The position numbers and the translations under genes are program-made. DNA of 64,000 bases from Rhizophagus clarus. Its lineage: Eukaryota; Glomeromycota; Glomeromycetes; Glomerales; Glomeraceae. The notes below the pieces were generated by a model. That model was not told the origin of the DNA. It ran no database searches and worked only from the letters and a program-made list of their open reading frames with translations. The stretch is taken from the NCBI GenBank assembly GCA_015698045.1, contig BLAL01000193.1, positions 248,001-312,000 on the forward strand. Reading direction: 5' to 3'. This document shows positions 47,787 to 57,932 of the stretch, piece by piece (the first letter of the stretch is position 1; every line of letters starts with the position of its first letter).

Positions 47787-50003
47787 TAGGGCTCTGATCG
47801 GTTTTGGTAATTACCGAACTGTACCGATCGGTTTCGGTATCAGAGCGGTTTCAGTTTTTACAGTTTACCAAACCAAAACTTTTGGTAAATTTACCGATTG
47901 GTTTCGGTAATTGCGGTTTTAGTACCAGTTTTGCGATTTATCAAACCAAATTACCGAATTGATTTAACTAAATAATATAATAAAATAATGTTGTGAAACG
48001 TTTTTTATTAGTTATTTTGATAAAACAAACCGTTTCGCAGCGGTGTTTTGTCACTTTAATTAAGAAACGTTGTGAAACATTTTTATTTGTTAATCTAATA
48101 AAAAAATAACTATTTGCAACTTTTTTCTTGTCATTTTAACAAACAACGTTGCGAAACGTTAATTGGATAAAAAAAACGTTTCACAACGTTTTTTTGTCAC
48201 TTTAATAAAAACGTTGCGAAACGTTTTTATGAGTTAATTTAATAAAAAAAATACGTTGCGAAACATTTGAGTTAATTTTAATAAAAAAACGTTTCGCTAC
48301 GTTTTTTTTTGTTGCTTTAGTTAAAAAATGTTGCAAAACGTTTTTTATCAGTTAATTTAATAAAAAAAAATATTTTGCAACGTTTTTTGTCTCTATAATA
48401 AAAACGCTGCGAAACGTTTTTATGAGTTAATTTAATAAAAAAAACGTTTTGCAACATTTTTTTTTATCACTTTAATAAAAACGTTGCGAAACATTTTTAT
48501 GAGTTAATTTTAATAAAAAAAAAACATTTCGCAACGTTTTTTTTGTCACTTTAATAAAAACGTTGCGCAACATTTTTATTAGCTAATTTTAATAAAAAAA
48601 AACATTTCGCAACATTTTTTTTTGTTGCTTTAATTAAAAAACGTTGCGAAATGTTTTTTAACAGTTAGTTTAATAAAAAAAAACATTTTGCTACATTTTT
48701 TTTTTGTTGCTTTAGTTAAAAAATGTTGCAAAACGTTTTTTATCAGTTAATTTAATAAAAAAAACATTTTGCTACGTTTTTTTTTGTCTCTATAATAAAA
48801 ATGTTGCGAAACGTTTTTATGAGCTAATTTTAATAAAAAAAATGTTTCGCAACATTTTTTTTTTTCACTTTAATAAAAACGTTGCGAAATGTTTTTATGA
48901 GTTAATTTTAATAAAAAAAAATGTTTCGCAACGTTTTTTTTTGTTGCTTTAATTAAAAAACGTTACAAAACATTTTTAACAGTTAGTTTAATAAAAAAAC
49001 GTTTCGCTACATTTTTTTTTGTTGCTTTAGTTAAAAAATGTTGCGAAATGTTTTTTATCAGTTAACTTAATAAAAAAAAATGTTTCGCTACATTTTTTTT
49101 TGTCTCTATAATAAAAACGTTGCAAAACGTTTTTATGAGCTAATTTTAATAAAAAAAAACATTTCGCAACGTTTTTTTTTGTTGCTTTAATTAAAAAATG
49201 TTGCGAAATGTTTTTTAACAGTTAACTTAATAAAAAAAACGTTTCGCTACATTTTTTTTTGTCTCTATAATAAAAATGTTGCGAAACGTTTTTATGAGCT
49301 AATTTTAATAAAAAAAAACATTTCGCAATGTTTTTTTTTGTTGCTTTAATTAAAAAATGTTGCGAAACGTTTTTAACAGTTAGTTTAATAAAAAAAAATG
49401 TTTCGCAACGGTTTTTTTGTTGCTTTAGTTAAAAAACGTTGTAAAACGTTTTTTATCAGTTAATTTAATAAAAAAAACATTTCGCAACATTTTTTTTTGT
49501 AGCTTTAATAGAAAACGTTGCGAAACGTTTTTGTTAATTAATTTTAATAAAAAAAACATTTCGCAACATTTTTTTTGTCACTTTAATAAAAACGTTGTGA
49601 AACGTTTTTATGAGTTAATTTGATAAAAAAAACGTTTTGCAACATTTTTATTTTCATTTTAATTAAAAACGTTGCGAAACATTTTTTATTAGTTAATTTA
49701 ATAAAAAAAAACGATTCGCAACTTTATTTTTTGACACTTTAAATAAAAAATGTTGCGAAACGTTTTTATAGATGATTTGATTTGGTAAAAAAAATACCAA
49801 AATAGTTTCACGATGTTTTTTTTACTAAAAATGGATTTTAATATAGGTAAATCGGTTCAGTTTTTGGTAATTATCGATCGGTTTTGATAATCATCAATAC
49901 CGATACCGGTCGGTTTCAGTAATCATCAATACTGATACCGATCAATTCGGTTCAGTATCAGTTTTTGCAAAAACTGAACCGAACTGAACCGATCGGAGCC
50001 CTA
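47787..50003. mobile_element. hAT-like non-autonomous element inserted in the Helitron, 2217 bp
   Basis: It begins TAGGGCTCTGATCGG and ends inverted CCGATCGGAGCCCTA. Both sides carry the 8-bp duplication TATGCATC (47779-47786 and 50004-50011), and removing element plus one copy restores the Helitron reading DMHLLLENMPD. A TAGGG-type end with an 8-bp duplication fits hAT. About 190 bp at each end is rich in CGGTTTCGGTA/ACCGATCGG words; the middle is the tandem array at 47985-49780. No ORF. It was probably mobilised by a transposase elsewhere. Confidence 0.8.
47985..49780. repeat. ~80-bp tandem array of hairpin-forming units
   Basis: Roughly 22 units of 79-81 bp. Each has ACGTTGCGAAACGTTTTT, a spacer with GAGTTAATTTTAATAAAA, the inverted ACGTTTCGCAACGTTTTT, then TTGTCACTTTAATAAAA. 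Two spacer types alternate (TTGTCACTTTAAT and TTGTTGCTTTAATT or TTGTCTCTATAAT), so some units form higher-order repeats. Because the core appears in both orientations in each unit, any single strand can fold into a row of hairpins. Differences between units fall mostly at CG steps changed to TG or CA. Confidence 0.85.
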
Positions 50004-50011
50004 TATGCATC

Positions 50012-51568
50012 TTTTATTAGAAAATATGCCAGATGTTGATAATGATAATAATAACTTAGATCAGTTAATTCAGGAAGATAGATTATTATATAATATCATG
50101 CATTTAAAGAGTATATTACATAATAATATTCCCTTATTAAATGCAGAGCAGCATGCTATATATAATGCTGTTATACAAGCATTTGAGCATAATTCTTCTG
50201 AGTGTTTTTTTGTTGATGGACCAGGTGGTACTGGCAAAACATTTTTATATAATACTATACTTGCAAAAGTTAGATTATGTGGTGAAATTGCATTGCCTGT
50301 AGCTTCTTCTGGAATTGCTGCACTTTTAATAGATGGTGGTAGGACTGCACATTCTCAATTTAAAATTCCAATTAAATTAAATGAAACTTCAACATGCAAT
50401 ATTTCACGAAGAAGTAAAGAAGCCTGTTTGATTAATATAGCAAAGGTTTTTATTTGGGATGAAGCTCCAATGATGCATAAATTTGCATTTGAAGCTGTTG
50501 ATCGAACACTTTATGATATTACACAGATAGACAAACCATTTGGAGGAAAAATTTTTATTTTTGGAGGAGATTTTTGACAAATTCTGCCTGTAATATCACA
50601 TGCAACCCGTGCTGATATTGTATCTGCAAGTTTAAGTAAATCATATATATGGAGACATTTGAAAATTATGAAACTAACAATTAATATGAGACTTTGTCAA
50701 TCTCATAATTTCCAAGATGATAATTCAAAACAAAAAGAATTTGCAGAATTTCTTTTAAAAATTGGAAATGGGGAATTTTCAATCAATTCAAATACAGAAA
50801 TATGATAACTCTCTCTGCAGATATGACTATAACTAAGGGCAATTTAACTGATCTTGCAGATTTTGTTTATCCTAATTTGGCTAAAAATTCAGGAAATGTA
50901 AATTATATGGTTGGCAGAGCAATATTAACTCCTAAAAATACTGATGTTGATATAATTTCAGATACTGTATGTTAATGAGTAGATTACCAGGTGAAACCAG
51001 AGTATATCCCAGTTTAGATTCTACAGATTCAACAGAAAATACCTATAGGCAGCAATCTCAGATATATTCACCTGAATTTTTGAGATCTTTAAAGGTGTCT
51101 GACCTTCCTCCTGGTGAATTAAAATTAAAAACAGGAATTCCAATTATACTTTTACGAAATCTAAATCCATCAGAGGGACTTTGCAATGGTACCAGGCTAA
51201 TTGTTCATAATCTTCAAAGTAAAGTAATTGATGCAGAAATTATTACTGGCTCTCATATTGGTAAATGTGTCTTTATACCTCGAATTATATTGAGTCCTTC
51301 AGAAAGCAGTTTACCCTTTACTTTAAAGCGATTACAATTTCCAGTACGTGTTGCATTTTCAATGACAATAAACAGAGCACAAGGCCAGACATTAAATAAG
51401 ATGGGACTTTATTTACCACAACCAGTGTTTTCACATGGCCAACTATATGTTGCTTTATCAAGAGTTATATCATATCAATGCATTAAGGTTCTTATATTAC
51501 ATAATGATTATCAAAAAGACTGTCAAACTAAAAATATTGTATATAGGAAAATTTTTCAAAATACTTAA
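50012..51568 (+). pseudogene. Helitron Pif1-like helicase domain, broken
   Basis: It continues the Rep-helicase gene after the insertion. The frame around 50005-50577 has the Walker A GPGGTGKT, the SSGIAALLIDGGRTAHSQFK motif, Walker B as VFIWDEAPM, and GGDF followed by TGA where an Arg codon is expected (the helicase motif is GGDFRQ). After the stop the same frame continues QILPVISHATRADIV and LTINMRL. Frame changes near 50805 (to NLTDLADFVYPNLAKN) and 50967 follow, and 50969-51568 gives the C-terminal motifs GIPIILLRNLNPSEGLCNGT and MTINRAQGQTLNKMG and HGQLYVALSRV. The helicase would unwind DNA from the nick during rolling-circle replication. Two frameshifts and an in-frame stop exclude function. 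Confidence 0.88.
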
Positions 51569-51787
51569 TTAACACTATTTCAATAAATACTATAAATATA
51601 ATTAAATATAATTTGGCATATATCATTTTATTTTAAACCAATTTATATTCTTATTTTTTATACTAATCAATAGCTATTACATTAAATTTTTAATTATAAA
51701 TAATATTTAATTTTTCTATTTATTTATAACTCAAAAATTTCTTTAATATGTCATATTGGAATGTTGATTTACATAAATTTACAGATT

Positions 51788-51805
51788 CCGGTGCAGCGCG
51801 ACGGG
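51788..51805. other. GC-rich hairpin, possible Helitron 3' terminus
   Basis: CCGGTGCAGCGCGACGGG is an isolated GC-rich imperfect palindrome about 220 bp after the helicase stop, in sequence that is otherwise almost all A and T. Helitron 3' ends carry a short GC-rich hairpin shortly before a CTRR terminus. CTAA occurs at about 51822, some 15-17 bases on, but an alternative CTAG lies at about 51843, so the exact end is open. Confidence 0.4.
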
Positions 51806-51870
51806 TGATGGTTAGTTTTTAACTAAAAATAACAAAAAATACTAGGCTAATTATATTTATATTTATTCAA

Positions 51871-53480
51871 ATTTTAACATTTTTGTTATAATGGTTTATA
51901 AACCATTTATAATAACTTTTAAGTTACTTACGCAGTTTAAAGGATTATTTTTTAAAAACTTAAGAATAGCAAAATAAGATTTGTAATACAGAATTAACAG
52001 TTCCATTAATTTTAATGATAACTGTAATATTGGTAGAACATATCATACAAGAAATCAAGCTGTTCAAAAGTTGCTTGAAAATGATGATGAAATGAAATTG
52101 ACTATTTAATAGAAACAAGAAATACAAAATGAAGTTTTAGATAAATAGATGAGAAAACATAATATTTAAACTCATATTTCCAAAATTAATGTATTGTCGT
52201 ATCTGATCACGTGATTTCATTGATTAATGTCACCGATGTCATAAATGAATGACATAGCATACATAGGTAATATTGCACACATTATAGATATATTATATAT
52301 TTTTAATATAGCATAAATGGCATATATGTATTATTTTTGTTCTATGTAAGATATTTATGATTTATCATTGTTATATTTGCAATTATTATAAATAAAGCTC
52401 TGGATTTATTCCAGACAAGGCATGTTCACAAGTTCTCTTAAAGCCTTTATTTTATTAATATTTTTATTTTTGATTGTTAAGTTATCTCTTTACTTGTGAT
52501 GAATGCCTGGAAATCCAACGTACTGGAATTGGTATTGAGATTTTTACAAGTTGTATTTAAAGTATTGATAAATAAACCTTCTGCTATCACAAAATAATAA
52601 TTGTTAGCGATTTCTAACATCAAAGAACTGACTTAACAGTATGTTTTCTTAATATTCAAAATTGGATTAATAATAATCTGCATAATATCAAAATCATAAT
52701 AAGTCCTATCAAGAAAATAATATAAAAAATTGTGAAAGAACTTTCAAGCTCCTAAAAAAGTTAATTTTAAATTTAAATTTGATGTATAGAAACTAGCAAT
52801 AATTTTTACATTATTGCATTACCTAATAATTTTTATAAATAGGATTTATTAAATATTATAAATAATTCCTTAGTGAAAAATTTTATACTGTAACTTTATG
52901 CTTTTAAAACAAAACCTTAAATATTAGATAAAAAACACACACCCAATCACGCTTTTAGAAATTCTCTGAAAATTACATTTATTAAAAATTATACGAGAAA
53001 ATAAAATCTTACAAGATTACCAATAATCCAACATGCAAATAAATATAACAAAGATAATAAAGATTCAAAAAACCTAACTTAGATACAATGCCCAGAAAAA
53101 GTTAGTAACCACATAATTGTTGATTATTTATTTACCTTTAAAACCTGGGCTCTTTCTTTAACCAATATGTCTATTAAAAAACACAGAAAAAGAAAAATGC
53201 TTTCTTCAAAACTTATGTCAAAAAATACCTTAAACATTTTATAATAAGAGAAGATGGCAACTTTTAAACAAAAATAATCTAAAGGTGTTTTAGAGTTAAC
53301 AGAAACCTTTGTCACAGAACTTGTAAGGTTTTGATAGGAAGTTTAGTCCAGTTCTTTCATTGTTTCTTTTAGAGTCTTAGAATATATTATTTTGATATCC
53401 ATTATTTCTATTATTAAGAAGTCAGATATAATAAAGACAAGCGACCCTTATTATATGAAGAGTGTCAGCTGTCTGCAACC
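51871..53480. other. AT-rich stretch without a recognised gene
   Basis: No ORF with a recognisable product. One 63-codon minus-strand frame at 53124-53315 is probably chance. Confidence 0.5.
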
Positions 53481-54880
53481 CACTGCTTAAGTTATAATAA
53501 GTCTCAGCCAAAAGCACCTTCGTAATGTGCTTACCAAACTATATAACTAGCTCTTTGTACTGTTACAAAAAGTTCCTGGAGACCAAAATTTTTCTTCTTT
53601 GAAGTCACAGCAAGAATGGATAAATCTGGGCTTAAGTATACTATAGATAGTAACTTGTCACTGGCAGCTACTGAGTTTACTCCAAATTTGGTTATTGATC
53701 CACAGGCTATGCAGAATGTATTAGACAATCATACTCCTGTTATGATACTCCTTTCAAAAAGGGCTTTAGGTAAATAGAAGTAGAAGACAGAGGCTATCCA
53801 AAAGATCACGTGCAATAATAACATCATGCTTGAGGCACAAAAAGGTCAACAATGTACCATCATGATATATAATGTACCTACCAAATGGTCTTCAAAACAA
53901 ATATGTGCTGCCCTTGTGACCTGGAGATGAGTTTTAAACTTTTCTTTGAAAACCCAACATAAATATTACATGATACATGTAGATGTAGTCCTTAATCCTA
54001 CTAAAGATACTAAGTTTGTTTTACAACTATAGTGTATCCAGCTAGGAGGACATTAGGTTCAGTAGTTCTCTAGAGACTAGAAACTCGCACAATATAAGGC
54101 CTAAAAGACCTTTCAAGCTTCATTCTGGTTTCCACCTAATACAACTGAAGCGCAAATATTTGAATGCTTCACCTCTGATAGTTCTACCCTTCTCTAATAT
54201 ACAAGAATGGTGGCATGAAAAACTGTCAAAGATCAATACAGTCTTAAAGGAATTTTGTATTTTGAATTGTATGAAAGGCTTATGCAAGCTCTATATATCC
54301 TTAACCATGGATCATGTACTATACGATTGACTGCTTCCAAGACTCCATCACTGATTTGATCAAAGAAGAATAAAAAGAAATCCTCAAATTCCAGGAGTAA
54401 TTGCATAAATAATCGTCTCAACCTTCAAAACAGAGTAGTTCAGGCCCTGCTAGCAAGTCCTCTAGTTCAAAAAAGAAATCTCAATAAACAAAAAACTAAT
54501 AAATCAGTCCACTTGCTTCAACTTCTTACAACTTTAATAGAGAAGCTCAATAAAACTCAGCTAACCTAGTAGTTTAGCTTTTTCTTCTTTCTACTTTCAT
54601 AAGCATAGCACATGACTAGGTGGACCTAGTGAAAATAAAGCGTGAAAAATCCTCTTTTTCTTTTTTTTAGTTTTTACATCTAGCTACTATAGTTATAGTT
54701 TAGTTGGGTGAGTTAGTTTAGTTTTTTTTTATGAAAGGTAGGCTCTGCCTCCTTATGGGATATGTTTGGGTTAATTGTTTATAGGCTATTCTTTTTGTTT
54801 GTACCTTTTGGGTTAATGTTTGTTACTTGTAACAATTACTGTCTTTCCAAATAAAATAAATAAATAAACCAATATTTCTA
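53480..54880 (+). pseudogene. decayed retroelement-like ORF with AAAT-repeat tail
   Basis: The plus strand reads as a broken coding sequence: SGLKYTIDSNLSLAATEFTP, then QQCTIMIYNVPTKWSSKQIC and LNFSLKTQHKYYMIHVDVVL, later CINNRLNLQNRVVQ. The middle part has the strand-helix-strand order of an RRM-like fold. It is followed by a pyrimidine-rich, non-coding stretch and then AAATAAAATAAATAAATAAA (about 54850-54870), like the simple-repeat tail of a non-LTR retrotransposon. No reverse transcriptase is present. Identification as an ORF1-type relic of a LINE is inference from the layout; many stops make it non-functional. It ends just where the Tc1-like relic begins. Confidence 0.35.
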
Positions 54881-55619
54881 TTAAACGTAAAGAACTTACA
54901 CCTGCATGGAGAGGTTGTTGAAGCATGGAAGTGCGGAATAAGTGAACAAAGAATTACTAAGACATTAAACCATCATAAAAATACTGTTCATAAATTTATT
55001 ACTACTTACAAAAATCATGGATATGAAACTCTTCCTCCCAGGACTGGTAGGCCTAAGGTTGCTTGCCGAAACCCATCTGGCCTAACGCAAAACGCCGAAA
55101 CTCATACATAGTGCCGAAATGCCGAAATGCCAAAATGCCGAAACTGCCAAAACTGCCGAAACTGTTTCAGCATTTCGGCATTTCGGCAGTTTCGGCAGTT
55201 TCGGCATTTTGACATAGTTTTGGCATAAGTAATACTAATATTTTAATAGAGTTTCGGCATATTTTCGTCATGTTAATAGTATCTGACAGATAAAAATTTA
55301 TTTTTTAAAATTTAAATTATTTATTGTATTTATTATACGTAATCCAATGATAAAAACTAGCAATTAAATTCAAATTTATCACTAAAGAAATAAAATCCCA
55401 GTTAAAAAAGTTCACCATTTTATTTTTATTTTATTTAATTTTGATAAAAAAAAAAATATTGATACTTGTTCGCTACTATTTTAAAAAATAGTACCCAGGC
55501 TGTATGACGTGGACGTCAGTATCAATTCACAGCCCAAAAAAAATGTGAGTCTCCAGCCGATATTTGGTACGGACTGGGCCTAGCTACTCACTATAAAATA
55601 ATATAATAAAATTAATAAA

Positions 55620-56321
55620 TTATCTTCGGTGACGATACGTAGGTAGGTTTCTTACCCTTCTACGATCGTGTCGTGTATCTAAAATAAATTGGTTAATTTA
55701 AGATGTGAATAAACTTTAATTATAGAAATTTTATAATTACCTCGTCTTTCCCAAAATCTCGATCTAAATATGCGATAATATCTTGCTCCGATACGCGACC
55801 ATCTTCTTCCAGGGACACCGCTACGATAAAGGCAAAAACTCTAAATATCAAAAAACGAAATAATATTTAGTTAAATATTTTCAATTTTAAGCAAATATTT
55901 TTTTTTGCCATTATATTTTTCATACATGGTATTCCCTGAGAAGATTCCTCCATTTTTGGTGGCATCATTGTGCCGTGAACCTCGAAGTTCTAAAATGACG
56001 ATTTAGTCTGATTCAAACGAACGAATTAGTTGGATTAAAGATAATAATTCTATTTTTAACATATTTTAACATATTAAATATTATACATATGAACCTTCTT
56101 GCGATTGACCTCCAGAATCTCGATCGATCTCTCCCGTATTCGTTATGAAATTCGTCATTTCTTCTTCTTCTTTCTTCCACCAAGTAATCGGTGTATTCAT
56201 CGAACCATTGAATAGGATGAGAGTGGTGACGAGGCTGGCGATGGGGCTGGCGATGAGAGTGACGATGGGGCTGGCGATGAGAGTGATGATGGGACTGGCG
56301 ATGAGAGTGACGATTGGGCAT
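55620..56321 (-). pseudogene. Myb/SANT-like (trihelix type) DNA-binding protein gene with one premature stop
   Basis: Four exons (56095-56321, 55926-55989, 55741-55840, 55620-55678) join at GT-AG sites to 450 bases in one frame, ending in TAA. The start MPNRHSHRQS opens a His/Arg-rich tail of HSHRQPHR repeats. Next comes DEYTDYLVEERRRRNDEF, FWRSIARR, and, across the first intron, AQ-stop-CHQKWRNLLREY. That is the W/F..IA...C..KW.NLL..Y pattern of a Myb_DNA-bind_4 (trihelix-like) domain. The C-terminus is Arg-rich (RRVRNLPTYRHRR). The only flaw is a TGA in the second exon where CGA or CAA would be expected. Myb/SANT proteins are carried by some DNA transposons, where they bind the element ends; that role is a guess here. 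The alternative start at 56354 adds eleven residues. Confidence 0.55.
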
Positions 56322-56999
56322 ATTTACAAAATTAAGATGTGAGGAAAAACGCAAAAAGAATGAGATGAGTAAATCGTAAAATATCCTTTTATAAATAAAA
56401 TTTGGACAATTCCTTTTTGTTCCCTTTCTTCAAAATACTGATTTATTAGTTTGCATCATTAAATTTAAATATCATCCTTAAAATAATAAATCTTTGTTTA
56501 TTCTCTTTGTTCTTAAAAAAAAATCATTTTTTTTAAAAAAAAATCGGAATATTTTGTACATCCCTTAAAAAAAAATAAAAAAATCAGTGCATAATACATA
56601 CAATGTGATTTGTATAAAAAAGTCATCTTGCATCGTTAAACAAATACCGATATAAAATTACTAATCATCATCCCTGTGTGATAAAATTTAATTGTTAACT
56701 TCTTTCTCTTTCTTTAGAGCACACATTGAACACGAATCAACACAAATTTAATAAAATTTGGCTAAAACGAGCGAAATTTTACCAGAATTATCAGCACAAA
56801 TCGAACACAAATCGAACACAAATTGAACAAGATCGAAAGAGTTCGTTTGCATCACGTCGGTGTTGTTTAAATTTCGTCACACAAAAATTTTTTAATTTAA
56901 ACTCTTAAATAAATCAATATAATTATAAACTTATTTACAAATTTACTTTATTAATAAAAGAATTATTGTTATAATGATTTCCTAAAAATAAAGAAAAAA

Positions 57000-57320
57000 T
57001 TATTCTTCTTCATCTACATCATCTACATCGATGAATTCATTCAATAAATCCTCTACATTATAATCAAAATTTCCTCCCCCATCGCTTTCTTGTTCGCTTT
57101 CTTGCTCATCATCATTGCCATCATCTGTATTAATTTTTTCGTATTCTTCTTCAGATTCATCTAAAATGTCATCCGGGATCTCTCCAATTTCTTCAATTAT
57201 TAATTTGTGTGACAAATCAACAAATTTATCGATCCATACATGTTCTATTAGAACAACACAATTATCTGAAGGACAGATCATTTCCTGAATGACCGTCAGA
57301 TATGATTGGTTGTGTGTCAT
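57000..57320 (-). CDS. acidic-tailed protein of unknown function in the hAT-like element
   Basis: A 106-residue frame starting MTHNQSYLTVIQEMICPSDN. The first half is mixed hydrophobic (IEHVWIDKFVDLSHKLIIEE); the second is very acidic (DESEEEYEKINTDDGNDDEQ and a DDVDEEE end). No domain recognised. It may be the last exon of a longer element gene, since an upstream part could lie beyond 57320 where the terminal repeats begin, but there is little room. Composition unlike the AT-driven chance ORFs nearby supports real coding. It shares strand with the Myb-like gene about 700 bp away. Confidence 0.45.
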   Translation of the reverse strand: MTHNQSYLTVIQEMICPSDNCVVLIEHVWIDKFVDLSHKLIIEEIGEIPDDILDESEEEYEKINTDDGNDDEQESEQESDGGGNFDYNVEDLLNEFIDVDDVDEEE

Positions 57321-57932
57321 GTGGTGGCTGAATTTTATTTTGTTACACTAATTACATTATTAGAAAAATGAAACTATGCCGAAACTATATTAAAGTATTA
57401 ATATATATTATGCTGAAACTATGCCAAAATGCCGAAACTGTTTCGGCATTTCGGCAGTTTCGGCAGTTTCAGCATTTCGGCATTTTTGGCTGCTTGCCGA
57501 AACCTAGTTTCGCCAGTTTCGGCAGTTTCGGCATGCCGAAACTCACTAGTTTCGGCAAGCAACCTTAGGTAGGCCACCTGTACTTTCTGAGAGAGATGGT
57601 CGACAACTAGTAATAATACTTAAAAAAGACAGAAAAATGAATCTTCAGCAGGAAATTTTGCTAGCTTTACTTCAACTAATCCCTATAAAAAATAAGTGTC
57701 TGGATAATGTCCGGATAATGTCTGGAAAAATTATCTAAAATATTGTCCGGAAATTCTGGACATTGTGTGTCCGGGAACTGTTCCGAAAACACCTCATTTT
57801 CAGGATATTAGGAAATTGTCCGGAAATTGTCCAGAAATTGTCCGGAAATGTATTTTCGTAAAATTTGCCACAAAAGATGATTAATGGATAGATGATCATC
57901 ATTATTCCTTAACCCAAAATTTTTATATCATA

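Larger units (their letters stand above)
43060..51870 (+). mobile_element. decayed Helitron (rolling-circle transposon); ends approximate
   Basis: It contains an OB-fold-like gene, a Rep (HUH) domain and a Pif1-type helicase in the order expected for a Helitron. The 3' end may be near a GC-rich hairpin at 51788-51805, the only GC-rich spot in that area; a CTAA follows at about 51822, further away than usual. The 5' TC end could not be identified and the left limit is a guess. The coding region has many lesions and a 2.2-kb hAT-like insertion, so this copy cannot be autonomous. Confidence 0.75.
55054..57567. mobile_element. hAT-like element, 2514 bp, with 8-bp target duplication
   Basis: Ends are TAAGGTTGCTTGCCGAAAC and the exact inverted GTTTCGGCAAGCAACCTTA (19 bp). 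Both flanks carry GGTAGGCC (55046-55053 and 57568-57575), and excision with one copy restores the Tc1-like GRP linker. An 8-bp duplication is typical of hAT. Subterminal sequence at both ends is packed with GCCGAAACT/AGTTTCGGC repeats. Inside are a spliced Myb/SANT-like gene and an acidic ORF, both minus strand; no hAT transposase with a recognisable RNase-H or dimerisation domain was found. Confidence 0.8.

Noticed and set aside
47985..49780. CRISPR-like array
   Set aside because: Units have no unique spacers, the repeat is inverted inside each unit, and the surroundings are eukaryotic transposons.
56145..56342. Plus-strand ORF over the His-rich exon
   Set aside because: Antisense reading of the HSHRQPHR repeat; the spliced minus-strand gene explains the sequence.
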